A stretch of 64,000 nucleotides of DNA, from assembly GCA_030180135.1 (NCBI GenBank), contig CM058234.1, forward strand, positions 35,002,766 through 35,066,765, given 5' to 3'. A program made the position numbers and the translations under genes. Below are positions 46,201 through 58,177 of this stretch, in pieces (position 1 is the stretch's first letter; the number at the start of each line of letters is the position of its first letter). Under the pieces are notes generated by a model. The model was not told where the DNA came from. It did not search any database and was given only the letters and a program-made list of their open reading frames with translations. This stretch comes from Orychophragmus violaceus. Taxonomy: Eukaryota > Streptophyta > Magnoliopsida > Brassicales > Brassicaceae.

Positions 46201-46895
46201 GCTGTGGTCAGAGAAATCTGGTTCCGTGAAGAGAGCATAGGAGGAGGGGAAAACCGATGACCAAGAATCATTTGTCAGGCACCTGTCCAACTTCTTTGCC
46301 ATAGGAGAACTTCCTCTGTTATTCCACCAGGTAAAACTACAGCCTCAGAAAGTGAGGTCCGCCAATCCCGAGCTCAAAAGACAGTCATTGAAGAGTATCA
46401 TTTGACAGTCCATGTTCAAAGAAGAAGGGGAAGAGTGCTCATCCGGAGACAAAATTTGGTTGAAATCCCCCAACACCGTCCACGGCTTACCTTTGACTCT
46501 CGGATCCAAAGAGATACTGACTAATTCTTCCCATAAGAACTTCCTTGTTTCTTCCAAATTTGCAGCATAAATGATAGAGACAACTAAAGAGGAAGTCTGA
46601 CCGGGCAGTTTGACGTCACATGAAATCATCTGAAAGATTTTGATATGATGGTGACAACAACACTTGGATGCCAGACGACCCAGATCTTGCCCAAATCAGA
46701 GTTCTCGTAGTTGCTTTCAAAAAACCAGCCGGGAAGCGTGCTGTTGAGCAGCTTCTGCTGTTTATGTCGTTTCACATGCGTCTCGATGAGACCTCCGAAA
46801 ATAGGCTTAGTAGCCTTATACCATTTTTTAAAACCCCTACGATGACAAGCTTTATTAAATCCGCGCACATTCCAGCAAAAAATTTCCGTATACAT
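43257..46895 (-). pseudogene. LINE ORF2: endonuclease and reverse transcriptase, broken
   Basis: ORF2 starts with MYTEIFCWNVRGFN, the usual beginning of the apurinic-type endonuclease, overlapping the end of ORF1. Later landmarks are GDFNQIL, WWNNRG, DFSDHS (endonuclease), FRPISYLNTIYKVISK (RT start), KVDLRKAFDSVHWDF, and QGDPISPYLF. The zf-RVT domain (FLFWIAQLGRLPTR, CPICS) lies at 43524-43937, and a tail at 43257-43490. Lesions seen: a frameshift near 46628, TGA at 46345-46347, a one-base loss near 45185, and breaks near 44130 and 43524. The RT catalytic motif reads FADN (near 44805) where FADD is expected, so polymerase would be dead even without the frameshifts. Confidence 0.9.
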
Positions 46896-48625
46896 AAAAA
46901 TTATTGGGGGTGGAGCTCTTGCTCCGAGCATTCCTGTTCCGTTGAGATAGAACCTTTTTAAACCGCACTGCTTCACTCGTGTCAACAAATTCCTCGACAG
47001 AGTCGTCTGAAGAAACATCCGAAGAATCAGGCTCGATAGAGGAATTGTCAAGATCCGATTGCGCCTTGCCCTTTCCCTTCTGATCCGCTGTGAACTTAGT
47101 ATTAATCCCATGTCCAGTTTGCGAGCTAGAAGCACCCATATTAGTAGCTACCGGCGTTTGAGGCTGGGTAATTTGGGGCGCTGTGTTTTGAGCTGCCGCA
47201 GTCTTTGAGGCTTGAGTTATTCGCTTTCTTTATCAGTCTTTTGGCTTTTTTCTTGGCATTTTTGATCGCTGTTGAGGACTGCATCTGAGGGCAGTTCTCC
47301 GTCAAGTGCGATGTTGCGTTACAGGATGAGCATAAGATAGGAGCAGATTTGCATCTACGCAAGCTATTACCGATCTCTTTGCAGTGGGAGCAGATCACAG
47401 GCATCCAAGGGCTGGATACAGAAATCCTCCGGATATCCCCTGATTCGAACTTGACATTTACGGCTTCAGGCAGGGGCTTTCTTGGGTCAATTATGGTGAA
47501 GACCTTGGCCACCTCCAGATTTCTTTTGTTGGCTGCAGTGGTGTGCAGGAACTTTGGCTCGCCCACTAGACTCGCGATGCGCTCCAGACCTTCTTCGTGG
47601 AAAAATTGCAGTGGTACCTGTCTGAGCTCCAGCCAGATTGGAGCTGAAGTTAGTTCCGGTTTAGCCGGCGTGAATCCCGGCTCCCAATCTGCCACAAACA
47701 TGGTTTGGCCTTCAATTTTCCATAAGACCTGGTTTAGCACGCGTTTCCTGTCATACATATTCGGGATTCGGAAAAGGAAGGCATTTCCTTCCATTTTCGA
47801 GAATGTAATGTCCTTGTGCCGCGTCCAGATGCCATTAACAATGTTGTGAATTGTTCCTTGAGCCGGAGGATCCGCATAAAACTGACCTAGAATGAAATTT
47901 TCCCAGGATTTCTTGTTCCGTTCAATGACCGTGTTGGGTATCATGACACATGCTTCGCCGGATGGGAGAGTGAAAGCTTCGTCCGTCTTCTCCAGTTTCT
48001 TAGCTTTCCCTTTAACCAGGTCACACCAAGAATCTTTCGACTTAGTAGCCATTGCATTTTTTTCTGGGTCTACCGCCTGAGCAGTGTTCGCAGCTTGTGA
48101 AGCAACTGGCTTCTGAGGAATTTTGTCTGAAGAAGTTGATCAGGGATTTGGTCCTTTGATAAGGCCCGAGGCTGCTTTCGCCGCCGAGGCAGCAGTTGGA
48201 GCGGATGTGTTAGGTAGAACTGCTTCCACCGCCGAGGCAGTGGTCGGAGTAGGGGTATTTTGAACAGGGGCGATTGGAGAAGAAACAGCTGCAGTCTGAG
48301 CTTTAGCCAAGGCTTTGTTCTCAGGTATGGGTCCATTTGGACTCACCACATGCTTGGATTCGGAGGCCAATGGCTGCACCTGCTTTCCGGCAAGCTCAGA
48401 GACAGGATCCGAAATTGGGCACTGTTCAACCCTAACAAAGATGAGATCTGCAGAATCAAGAGCTAGTCCCATATCCCGAGCTGCAGACAAAGCCAGGGCT
48501 GAGGAGGAGACATCGCGAGATGGTTCGGGAGAGCCCTTTGCATTGCCGTCAGCGGAGCTAGAAGCCTGAGCCGGAGACGTAGAGCGTGACGGAGATGAGG
48601 GCTTTGTTTTCTTTTTCTTCCCCAT
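46855..48625 (-). pseudogene. LINE ORF1 (DUF4283/zinc-knuckle gag-like), broken
   Basis: The start MGKKKKTKPSSPSRSTSPAQ opens a low-complexity N-terminus. An in-frame TGA at 48140-48142 interrupts it, and the same frame continues into the DUF4283-like RNA-binding region (47500-47950) and two zinc knuckles. The first reads CSHCKEIGNSLRRC, with Asn where the ligand His should be. The second is CSSCNATSHLTENC. A frameshift near 47220 moves the acidic C-terminus (DSSDVSSDDSVEEF) into another frame, ending at 46855. The protein would bind element RNA in a particle with ORF2. Confidence 0.85.
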
Positions 48626-48803
48626 AAGGTTGGGAGGGACCGGAAAGGGGGGGGGAGGAGGTTAGAAGTCGCCGTCGAAGAAGTCTTCGGCGAGTTGCTG
48701 CGAGCGAAGTCACTGTGGATGTGAGGAACACAGGAATCGCCCTTTACACCTGGAGAGAGAAAGAGCCGTTTAATAAGTTGTTACTTCACTGTGACTCGAT
48801 GCA
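48626..48803 (-). other. LINE 5' leader
   Basis: About 180 bp between the TSD and the ORF1 ATG, starting with the only G-rich run here (a GGGGGGG on the plus strand near 48648). It probably holds an internal promoter. Confidence 0.5.
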
Positions 48804-48869
48804 TTGATTATATGTTTTGTGTATATATATATATATATATGTGAGTTATATTTGTACGTAAAAGACTAC

Positions 48870-49254
48870 AAGTTATGGGCTCGGTGACGATGGAGGCGTG
48901 GTGGTGTGAATGGTAGCGAGAATAGAGGAAGAGGGCTCGGTGAAACCAGTAGTATATGAACTCAACAGGACCCGCATGGAGGAGAGCGACTAGAACCGTT
49001 CCATCGAGTCGCCAAAAGGGAACGATATTGATTCCTATGACGTACACTTTGATTAAGTAAGCAAAGAGAGTGTTGAAGATGATCTGGTCGTCCCAGGCTC
49101 GTTCTCGGTCAACTTGGTCAAACTCTATGGACTTGTTCACGATTCGTTTGGTTCCTTTCGCAGTTCGGTAACGGGACAAACTTATCCAAGCCTGGCTATG
49201 AACAATCTGCAACACCATTAGCGCCAATATCAAAAGTTTCACGTGATCTCGCAT
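48870..49254 (-). pseudogene. CER1-like fatty aldehyde decarbonylase gene remnant
   Basis: The frame encodes a piece of the CER1 family, ER-membrane proteins that convert very-long-chain aldehydes to wax alkanes: AWISLSRYRTAKGTKRIV, EFDQVDRERAWDDQI, HAGPVEFIYYWFHRAL, SRYHSHHHASIVTEPIT. The order matches the N-terminal part of CER1. Three residues (HHH) are missing between HRAL and FLYS, which destroys the first histidine box of the di-iron centre. The block ends before a GT donor near 48869; no later exon is found and a LINE lies beyond. The first ~50 family residues are also absent. It is clearly dead. Confidence 0.82.
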
Positions 49255-49503
49255 TGTCGTCGTATGAGTAGATGCTGTCGATATTATATATGACTAATGG
49301 TTGATATAAACAACGTACGGATTATTAGTGCATACATAAATCTCTCCCTAATCCAAACCACTCTGATCTGACATTCAAACTTGGTGTGTCCTTTTACATT
49401 TATATGCACACACACTCGTCTCCCACTTTTGTTGGAGATTCCGCTGTGAAGAACCCGTAAACCAGAGTCTCAAAAGCTTCCGAATTTCTTACAGAGCGTG
49501 AAC
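49255..49503. promoter_or_regulatory. Divergent upstream region of CER1-like and KCS remnants
   Basis: The two remnants are transcribed away from each other with 249 bp between them. On the minus strand, TATATAATATCG near 49290 is TATA-like. Any shared promoter would be a relic. Confidence 0.35.
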
Positions 49504-50119
49504 ATGAAATACGTCAAGCTTTTTTGATCACACATATCTTCATGCTCTGTTTGGTTCCGTTAATGGCTGTCGTAATCACAGAGATCTCTCGTTTAACACC
49601 ACACGATTTTTACCAGATTTGGATCCATCTCCAATACAATCTCGTCGCCTTCATCCTCCTCTCGGCTTTAGCCCTTTTCGGCTCCACCGTCGATTACTCT
49701 TGTTATCTCCCTCAGGCGAGTCTTAAAGTCAAATACCAGAAATTCATGGATCATTCTAAGCTAATCGAAGATTTCAACGAGTCATCAGAGGAAGATTCTA
49801 TGGTGGCGGCGCGTGAGGAAGCTGAGCAGATAATGTTTGGTTCTCTCGACAAACTTTTCGAGAATACCAAAATTAACCCTAGGGATATTGGTGTTTTGGT
49901 CGTGAATTGCAGCTTGTTCATAGGAATACTTATGCTGTTGTTGTTATTTTGGTAACAAGAAGGCAATGTTGATCCCGAATTGCTTGTTTCGGGTCGGTGG
50001 AACAGCGATTTTGCTGTCGAACAAGCCTAGTGATCGTAGACGGTCCAAGTACAAGATGGTTCATACGGTTACGAATCACAAATGAGCTGATGACAAGGCT
50101 TTCAATTCCGTGTACCAAG
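49504..50119 (+). pseudogene. 3-ketoacyl-CoA synthase (KCS6/CER6-like) remnant, 5' part
   Basis: It starts ATG AAA TAC GTC AAG CTT TTT then TGA, a frameshifted copy of the MKYVKLF start of CER6-type synthases, which elongate very-long-chain fatty acids for waxes in the ER. Two membrane segments (IFMLCLVPLMAVVITEI, YNLVAFILLSALALFG), VDYSCYLPQASLKVKY, FENTKINPRDIGVLVVNCSL and, in another frame, PNCLFRVGG and [13 protein letters not shown] are clear. Several blocks are deleted, including the one with the catalytic Cys (GCSAG region). A TGA replaces Gly in HKGADDK near 50083. Element F then splits the gene; it resumes at 58178. Confidence 0.85.
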
Positions 50120-50975
50120 TGAAGATTTATTGATGATTGGTTTGAGAACTTTCTGGAACAAAATTCGACACAGCTACTGGAATAGAACGTGACACACTTA
50201 TTGGAACAGAACATGAGACAGTTACTGGAACAAGACGTGATACATCTTCCGATGGATAAGACAAAGGTGTGATGCTGATTCAGAATGTAAGTGATACAAA
50301 GACTGAGACTTATTGTTGTGGCAGCTTGGATAAGCATAACTGACACAGAGGTTGAGACAGTTATAGATACAGTTCCTGAGGTAGTTTGTGCTACAACAGC
50401 TGGTAACTCAGAACGTAGCTCAGGATGTAGCTCAGAACGGAAAAACGGAAATAAATGATTAATTCCTTATTGGTGGAGTTTTCTTTGTTCGGTTTAACAT
50501 AGTCACGTGAGTTTAGAAGCCCAGAAGATGGAAAAATCATGTGGGCTTATGTATGCTTAGGGTTTTGACCCTTGACTATATAAACCAAGAGAGGACGACT
50601 TGAATGGGCGCGCGTCTAGGGTTTATTGTGAGATGCACACATGTGTGTGGCGTCGCCCCACCAGAGAAGATTAGTTAATCTTATTGGTGGTTTGGCTATG
50701 GATTCTGCAGCCATGAAAAGATGGTGTTGCACCGGTGCCGCCGGGTGATATTCTTTGTAGAGATATCGTTTCCATAGTGATTCATCTAGAAAAGAATGAT
50801 AGGCACTATAGTGTTGGATATCATAGCAATTGTAATTGCATCTTGTTCTAGTGGATTTGTTCTGGACTAGGTCCGAGGATGTAGAGAAACCGAACCTCGA
50901 TAAAAAACTCTGTGTTATTTATTTTATGCTCATACATACACAAACATATAGATCTAGCCACAAACTGCGTTTTCA
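50120..50975 (+). repeat. 5' LTR of element F (856 bp)
   Basis: TGAAGATTTATTG to CTGCGTTTTCA. A good TATA box, CTATATAAACC (near 50576), sits in a promoter-like context. Repeated CAGTTACTGGAACA/GACACACTTATTGGAACA phrases occupy the first 150 bp. Confidence 0.93.
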
Positions 50976-50977
50976 AT

Positions 50978-50990
50978 TGGTATCAGAGCC
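50978..50990 (+). other. Primer binding site of element F
   Basis: TGGTATCAGAGCC two bases after the LTR, a perfect initiator methionine tRNA-type site. Confidence 0.94.
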
Positions 50991-53900
50991 TAACCCTTTA
51001 GAGTTTAGGCTTATTTTTGGGTATATGATCATGGATTTGTGGCTAGCGAAGAAGTGTTGAAGTAAATAAAGAGAAGACTTGCAGAGGGTACGGGAATTGA
51101 AGTTTGCAATTCATGACGAGATTGTCAATAAGTTAACATTGAAGAGATTGATGAAGTAAGAGGTAAAGGTAGAGATGACTCTGATTACATCTGAGAACCC
51201 ATCGGAACCGCTGTTCAATTCTAATTTTTTTACGGAGCAGCAGCATCATCTTAATTATTGAAGTTTCTGGTCGAAGAAGAAGATGTGTGTGAGCATGTGG
51301 GCCTCTTGACCTAAGCCCATTTACTCTTTGTTAGTTGTCCAAGTGGGCAAGTTAATAAATCAAGCCCAAGTTGAAATAAAAACGATGAATGGGGATCAAA
51401 TAACAATGATGGTGAGGAAGACAGAGGACAGCCGGTGTGATTTTCCTTTTGGTCGCAGGAATTTTATATGAGTGCAATTCAGAATCCTTCTGAACGGGAA
51501 GAGAAGTTGGAGTTTGCGTTAAGAGAGTTTAAATTGGCTCGCAACGTCTTTTATTGAAAATGCTTTGTCTCGTTCTCTTTGGTCAGAATTGGGAGCCTTC
51601 GTATCAGACTTGTTTTTAGAGCCGAGGAGATAAGGAATCAGAAACATAAGCAGAGTGGGGATTCTTGATATCAAGGAGAAGATGTAATCTTGGAGAAAAA
51701 GGATATTATGGTAGATATGGTTTGTATCAGGAAGCATGATCCTTTAAGAAAGACAAGAATGTGAGCCATTGATGTTGGTAAAGGACTCAATAGTGGAAGA
51801 AACAGTCATCGGAGACTAAAAAGATCTGATCAGAGATTAAGGATGAGAAAGATGGAGCATTGAGCATGCGAGATAACAAGTCTTGAATATCACAAGAGAA
51901 CATGAGATGAATTCGGAAAACTCACAACAAATTGCAGTCAACTTTGTCTTGGTATGATCCGTTTGTCAAAGGTGTCTCAGATTCATGTTACAGTCATCAG
52001 TGGTTCTTCTTGAAGCTTATAAAATCGAAGGAAAGAAAGGTTTCTGGTGAATAATTAAGTGAAACGACATGGATGGTGGCCTAATAAGCATGAATCTTCT
52101 ATGTGATTGTCATTGCACATATTTAGTGTTGAGCATGCTGACGTATTATCAATATTCTAAGGGAATTTTGGCTTATTTCAGAATTGGCTAAGTCTTTATT
52201 TCAATAGGATATTGCAGAAACTGTGTGAATGACAAGATTCAATTGTGGAGATATTTTCTTACTTACAGAAGAGACCACCGAAGCTCTGTGATGGTTGATC
52301 ATACATCTGGGTTCGGGTTTGTTATTAATTGGTGTGAAACTGTGATTTATTCATCAGGAAAGAGAGTCAAATCGTCTTTGTTGTCGACTGAAAAGAGTTA
52401 AAATCAACAAGAGAGAATATATGGAGGAGCATGTTACTAATGTGTAGGATGACTTAAGAAGTGACTCAGTTTCTCTTGATTCTCGTTGCTTCCATTTAAG
52501 AATCGAGAAGAAAACTCATCTCAGGGATCGATGGCCTCGACAGTGAAGAATTTGATTTATGTGTGAATCAGAATGGAAGGTGTCTCCAGTTCAATTCAAT
52601 TAAGTAAAAAAAAAAAAAAAAAAACTGAAAATCAACCGTATCTCTGATCATTGGGAAGGAGAACTCACAAGATCTTTTAGTCAAACCGTGACTTTGTTGT
52701 TGACTCAGGGAGGAAGCGTCACTGTTATGTTGGATGTGAGGAACAACAACGGATTTCTCAGAAGGTACAAAACTCTTCACAAGAATGCCATCTACCTTGT
52801 AATCAAGTGTTATGGCATATACACAAAGTTACGATGGAGTTACAAGCTGACGAAGCTATCAGAGATATTCAATGGAACACAAACTTCAAAGGGCGGTTTA
52901 ATCCTTGAGTTAGGATGTGGTTAAACGCATGCTTTAGGTTCAAAGAATAAAGAGGGCGTGGACATAGTCGTATCAGCTTAATGTGTGCATTTAGTCGTTT
53001 ATTCTATCTCTTAATTCCATGAAGCATAGGGAATCATGGTATCTTTGTAGAGCTTGGCAAATGAAACATCGGTGAATTGAGCTCAACTGTATACGTGGTT
53101 TTGGATTTCATCATTCTGGATATCAGTTTTGCAAGAGATGTGTGCTGAAAATTATTGTTTGGGGCTGAAATTTGAGTTGTTAAATTGGCGTATGCTTTCT
53201 TCCATTGGTTTATCAATTACCTCATGCTGATTTGCTCGATCAACTTGGTTTATAATGGAGAAATAAGTTTCAGAAGTTAAAGCAAGATACTGTTTCTAAG
53301 CTATGAGATAGAGACTGTCATGAGCCTGATATAAGGTAAAAGCTCTCAAATCAAAAGTTCACTTCTAGTTCAAGGAAGACATATGCTTCTAGTATTGATT
53401 CAGATTTATTAAGATCAGAAGTGGCTCTTCGATTCTCCAAGTACAAGACAGAAAGTGTCGTGTCAGGATAAGCTAGTGGGGTTATAAAAGATGGCAGAGA
53501 AAGTCGATGAGCTTGTGAATAAAGTGATTTGATTGGAGAGTGTGTTTCCTCGTAGACGGCGTTGCTACAGATATTAAGAAACGATACCTACAGCCTTCAG
53601 ACGCAAATCAGTACTCTTGAAACCGATATGGCTGTACTAGCAAACGACATGAGTAATCTGAGGAAGAAGTTGAAGTAAATGGAAGAGAAACTCAAAGTAT
53701 TGCAGGACTTGGACAGAGATGTTATGGATAAGAGTAGCAATATGCATACAGAACTTGATGAATCATGTACTAATCTTGAAAACATACCTGGTGGAAAGTT
53801 GCATGAGGTGAGGCCAGAGAGCGAGTCTGATAGTTTGGCGATGAAAATGGAGCTGAAGAAAAAAAAGAGAATATCAGAGAGAGAGGACTAAGAATTCACG

Positions 53901-56900
53901 TCCTTGATTCTATCTTATTTGTTTTGGAATTGAAAAATTCAATGTGGCAAAAAAAAACAGGGAAGACGAGAGTAGTTGAGAGCACTTACAAGTTCAAGCA
54001 TCTGTGTCTCAATGTTTTCCTTGTTGCTGGAAGAATGTAAAGGATATATCTCTGGTAAGAGATATCAGAGATTTCTGGGCTTATAGAAAGAGAAGACACA
54101 CTGGTTGTGCCAACTGAAGATCAGTTCATGGAAGGACAATTGTGATGTCAATAAAATCTCTCAGGGCTGAAGTGATGTGGTATAATTTAAGAAACAAGAG
54201 AAAGGAATGATGACTTGAGCCAAGATGTTGAAGCACTGAACAAAATAAACGATCCAAGCTCATCAGTCTCGAAACCAGAAGAAAGCAATTTTAGATCGGA
54301 GAGAGGGCACAAAAGTGTTGATTTGAGATGAAAATATGGAAGTGTCTCAGTTGAGTGCTCATAATGAGAAAATACAGGAGACAACTGCAGATAGTCCATG
54401 AACTGTCTGATGGTCACTTTAAGTAGTATGCACCAGGCGTTGAAGAAACGCTGAACATGATGATCCATGTTCTTAGAACCATGTTTGGTGAAAAGAGTGA
54501 TCTCTTGTTTTAAGAGGGTTTTGCTGACAAGCTGCTGAAAGAGATGAGAAATCATCAAATGTTGCAGAGATGGTGATCAAAAATCACATCTAAGATTTCT
54601 TGTACTCTAGGAAGAACATGGAGAAAGATAATGGAGGTTTCGTAAGCAACAAGATTCAACGGGGAAGTATTGTGTTAACAGAGAACATTACAGAAATTGT
54701 GCAATAGTGGTAGAGATGCAATATGTTGTGAGATTGGGGACATGTTCAAAGTTCATAAGTGCAATCAGAAAGGAGAGAATCACATTGTGACTGATGGGGG
54801 ATACATACTTGCAAATAACAAGATGAAGGAACAAGAAGATAGATTCTGTGATTTGGAAGCAGAGCGTCTGCAAGCCATCCTATGGTGATGAAATCACTTA
54901 TTGCTGAACTTTTGGTTGTTAGCTGAGATTAGAGCTTAAAAGTTAATCGTGATTTTTGAAAACCTGAGGAACCAGAGAACGTGTGGTGCATGACCTGGAT
55001 CTGTGTGTAGTTAAGGTCAAAGTCAACAAGGAGGAGATTGATTCTCAAGCGTGTTCATCATAGTGGAGACTGCGTTATAACAAAAACAATATAAGGTTTC
55101 AGTTCTTGGAAAATAAGAAGTGATCGTAAGTGTTTTTATTCCAGTTCGGGTGAATACAATGAATTTGATAGTTTAACAGTTGCTGCGTTTCTGTGGTAAA
55201 GATTGGAGTAAAGATCAGCAAAGAACTCAAGGTCATAGAGAAGTGTATGATTTCAAAAACCTGTTAGTATCTGCTACTGTGGGAGTTGAAAAAGTTGAAG
55301 CAGGGTCTAACTTGAGAATGAGAAAGGAAGAAACGTTTGGATATAATGGAAGCAAAAGAATCATGCTTAATGTATATATTGGGACACTCTTACACAAAGG
55401 TGGACCATCTTCTTTGGTTTTGAAGAAACTAGCTACCGATGTGTTCCTGTTCATGAGAAGAATCGCAGAGGAACAGATGTTGTGCTTAATGCTCCTTATT
55501 CTTCTATGCTTGAAGTTGTGGGTTTGTGGTTAATCAGAAAAAGTTCCAGGTTTGTGATTATGGGAGAGAACTTCAAAGACTAAGTCAAGATGTTACTCAA
55601 AGAGACATATCTGTCACACCAAATTCAGAGCAACGTTTGGAGGCTCAAAAGAGTTCGGATCGGACTGAAATTTGGTGGTCAAATTCCTGGCACTGTTATA
55701 TTTAGAATCAACGGTGGGATTGAGAATCTAGCGGTTATTTCGAGATTAATGGATGCGTTTCAGAAACAGATCTGTACAAAATGGTGTGACAAGTATAACG
55801 AGAAGTAGTGGTTGACTCGTCAAACAAAGTGGCTTTGATATGAATCTTTGCACAAGCACTCTGAACATATGAAACTAAGTTCTGGCTATGGGTGACACAA
55901 TACTGCTTAAAAGTTTGTCTGGAGTTCTTATGAAAAGAAATTGGCTTCCATTGGGTCAGACGAGATTGATACTGGATTGAGTGGTGTTTCAGAGATTGGC
56001 TTAGAGAAACTTAGTAGAGGAGATATAAGGGCTGTTTCAGGGGAGTCTCATGAAAGTGAGAAGAATCAAGCTACAATCAGGGAGTGTGAACAAGCTGGCC
56101 TCAAGTCTAGTAGTTTCATTATTGGCTGCGATGGTGAATATAACATTCGCTCCGTCTCGCTCCTACTCTCCCTTATCTGTGAGATCGTCATCGTTCCCAG
56201 TAGCTCAAGCGAAGTCGACAAAAACGAAGTGATCAATAAGCTTTTGCGAAGTGGTTTGGAAGTCAATATAGAACAAGAGTAAGAGCTACCTGCAGGTTTT
56301 CAACGAGACGCAAGAATTTCAGATAGTCGAACAGTAGGAAACTTGCGCTCAGTTGATTTAGTCACGAGAATTTTTTTTTCATTTCCATCTGCCCCGCTGT
56401 CTTGGACCAGAAGAAGATTGGTTTGATTTACGGTCTCAGAAGATCACTTGCTGAATTATTCCAGTAAGATTTCTCTCAGGTTGTTAAGGATGATGTTGAT
56501 ACAAAGGTTTTCATATTGCTGCGTACGGTGAGAAGCTTTGAGGAAAATAGAATAATGCTCAGCTAACGAAGTCTAGTCTTGAAAAGCACATGTGACTGGG
56601 TTTGCGCCACAAGCTAGAACAAGCTAAAGAAAAAACACAGTGTGAATGTTCTTGAAAGTTTTGGGTTGGACACAAGTATTCATGCAAGGAGAAGATATGG
56701 TTTTCACCTCAATACACTGATCCGAATGATTTTGAAGAATGTTTTAACTTAGTTATGCACTCAAGCAGGGGGAGAATCCGGTTGAAACTGAAGCTATATT
56801 ACAGGGGGAGTAGTGCGGATCAGGTTGCTTGAGTATCAAACTAAGCACAAAAGAGGGAGAATAAAGATCTGATTGACTTGGCCTATCGCGTGAGTTAAGA

Positions 56901-57319
56901 GATTACCTTAGTGCATTGTTCATCATGAATGTATTTTTAACTTAGTTTTGCACACAAACAGGGAGAGAAAAGTTGTGTTGAGTGTCATACTACTAGACCG
57001 ACTGCAAAAGAAGCTTCATACATGGGAGAGTTCTCAGGTGTTAGAGAATTCCTATCTCATGGGAGAGTTCTCTGTGTTTGGTCTTGAAACTTGAGAGATG
57101 TCTACTGTTAGAGAGTTCTCGCATTATGGGAGAGTTCTCTGTGTTTGGTTCTAAAACTTGTAGAGATGGATGTCAGCAGAAGAGCAATGTGTTTGAGTAT
57201 CAAACTAAGTTAAAAAGGGAGAGAATGAAGAAGATAGATATTTTGAATCTATCAAATGAACTGAGACGAAACATTGAGTGTGTCTTTGGATTCTAAAACT
57301 CAATCATCAAGGGAGAGAT
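50991..57319 (+). other. Interior of element F, no coding domain recognised
   Basis: Only short broken frames occur. A coiled-coil-like piece spans about 53610-53880 (LETDMAVLANDMSNLRKKLK, then MEEKLKVLQDLDRDVMDK after a stop). Another block at 55180-55530 is unassigned. Near 56120-56235 a Ser/Pro-rich, C-rich patch (RSYSPLSVRSSSFPVAQ) differs in composition and may be a captured exon. A 6-bp GGGAGA motif recurs many times from 56760 to the 3' LTR. Confidence 0.6.
56740..57319 (+). repeat. Alternating purine-tract repeats before the 3' LTR of F
   Basis: Two related phrases alternate: one like TTTTAACTTAGTTATGCACT before a GGGGGAGA tract (about 56744, 56933), and one like GAGTATCAAACTAAG before a GGGAGA tract (about 56830, 57194). 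Between them, GGGAGAGTTCTCTGTGTTTGG is repeated near 57061 and 57129. The last tract (AAGGGAGAGA, 57309-57318) is the PPT. Confidence 0.7.
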
Positions 57320-58177
57320 TGAAGATTTATTGATGATTGGTTTGAGAACCTTCTGGAACAGAATTCGACACAGCTACTGGAATAGAACGTGACACACTTA
57401 TTGGAACAGAACATGAGACAGTTACTGGAACAAGACGTGATACATCTTCCGACGGATAAGACAAAGGTGTGATGCTGATTCAGAATGTAAGTGATACAAA
57501 GACTGAGACTTATTGTTGTGGCAGCTTGGATAAGCATAACTGACACAGAGGTTGAGACAGTTATAGATACAGTTCCTGAGGTAGTTTGTGCTACAACAGC
57601 TGGTAACTCAGAACGTAGCTCAGGATGTAGCTCAGAACGGAAAAACGGAAATAAATGATTAATTCCTTATTGGTGGAGTTTTCTTTGTTCGGTTTAACAT
57701 AGTCACGTGAGTTTAGAAGCCCAGAAGATGGAAAAATCATGTGGGCTTATGGATGCTTAGGTTTTGACCCTTGACTATATAAACCAAGAGACGACGACTT
57801 GAATGGGCGTGCGTCTAGGGTTTATTGTGAGATGCACACATGTGTGTGGCGTCGCCCCACCAGAGAAGATTAGTTAATCTTATTGGTGGTTTGGCTATGG
57901 ATTCTGCAGCCATGAAAAGATGGTGTTGCACCGGTGCCGCCGGGTGATATTCTTTGTAGAGATATCGTTTCCATAGTGATTCATCTAGAAAAGAATGATA
58001 GGCACTATAGTGTTGGATATCATAGCAATTGTAATTGCATCTTGTTCTAGTGGATTTGTTCTGGACTAGGTCCCGGGGATGTAGAGAAACCGAACCTCGA
58101 TAAAAAACTCTATGTGTTATTTATTTTATGCTCATACATACACAAACATATAAATCTAGCCACAAACTGCGTTTTCA
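57320..58177 (+). repeat. 3' LTR of element F (858 bp)
   Basis: Second copy of the LTR; same TATA box near 57776. Confidence 0.93.

Larger units (their letters stand above)
43132..48803 (-). mobile_element. LINE (L1-type) retrotransposon, nearly full length, defective
   Basis: Flanked by a 15-bp perfect TSD, ttgattatatgtttt (43117-43131 and 48804-48818). Minus-strand order: short leader, ORF1 with gag-like domain, ORF2 with endonuclease, reverse transcriptase and C-terminal zinc-binding domain, then a short 3' end (CCTTTTGCAAAAA). Few but decisive mutations break both ORFs, so it is fairly young. It lies immediately downstream of the CER1-like exon, probably in its intron. Confidence 0.93.
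50120..58177 (+). mobile_element. LTR retrotransposon F without recognisable pol
   Basis: The LTRs at 50120-50975 (856 bp) and 57320-58177 (858 bp) differ by about ten substitutions plus small indels (roughly 0.8 My). Flanks are ccaag (50115-50119) and ccaaa (58178-58182), a TSD with one mismatch. A perfect primer site follows the 5' LTR and a purine tract precedes the 3' LTR. The 6.3-kb interior has no protease, integrase, RT or RNase H motif, so it is a large non-autonomous (LARD-like) element of unknown superfamily, unrelated to A-E in its LTR. Confidence 0.9.

Noticed and set aside
49524..49955. A complete 143-aa membrane protein
   Set aside because: The frame has no ATG start and is a deleted, frameshifted piece of a ketoacyl-CoA synthase.
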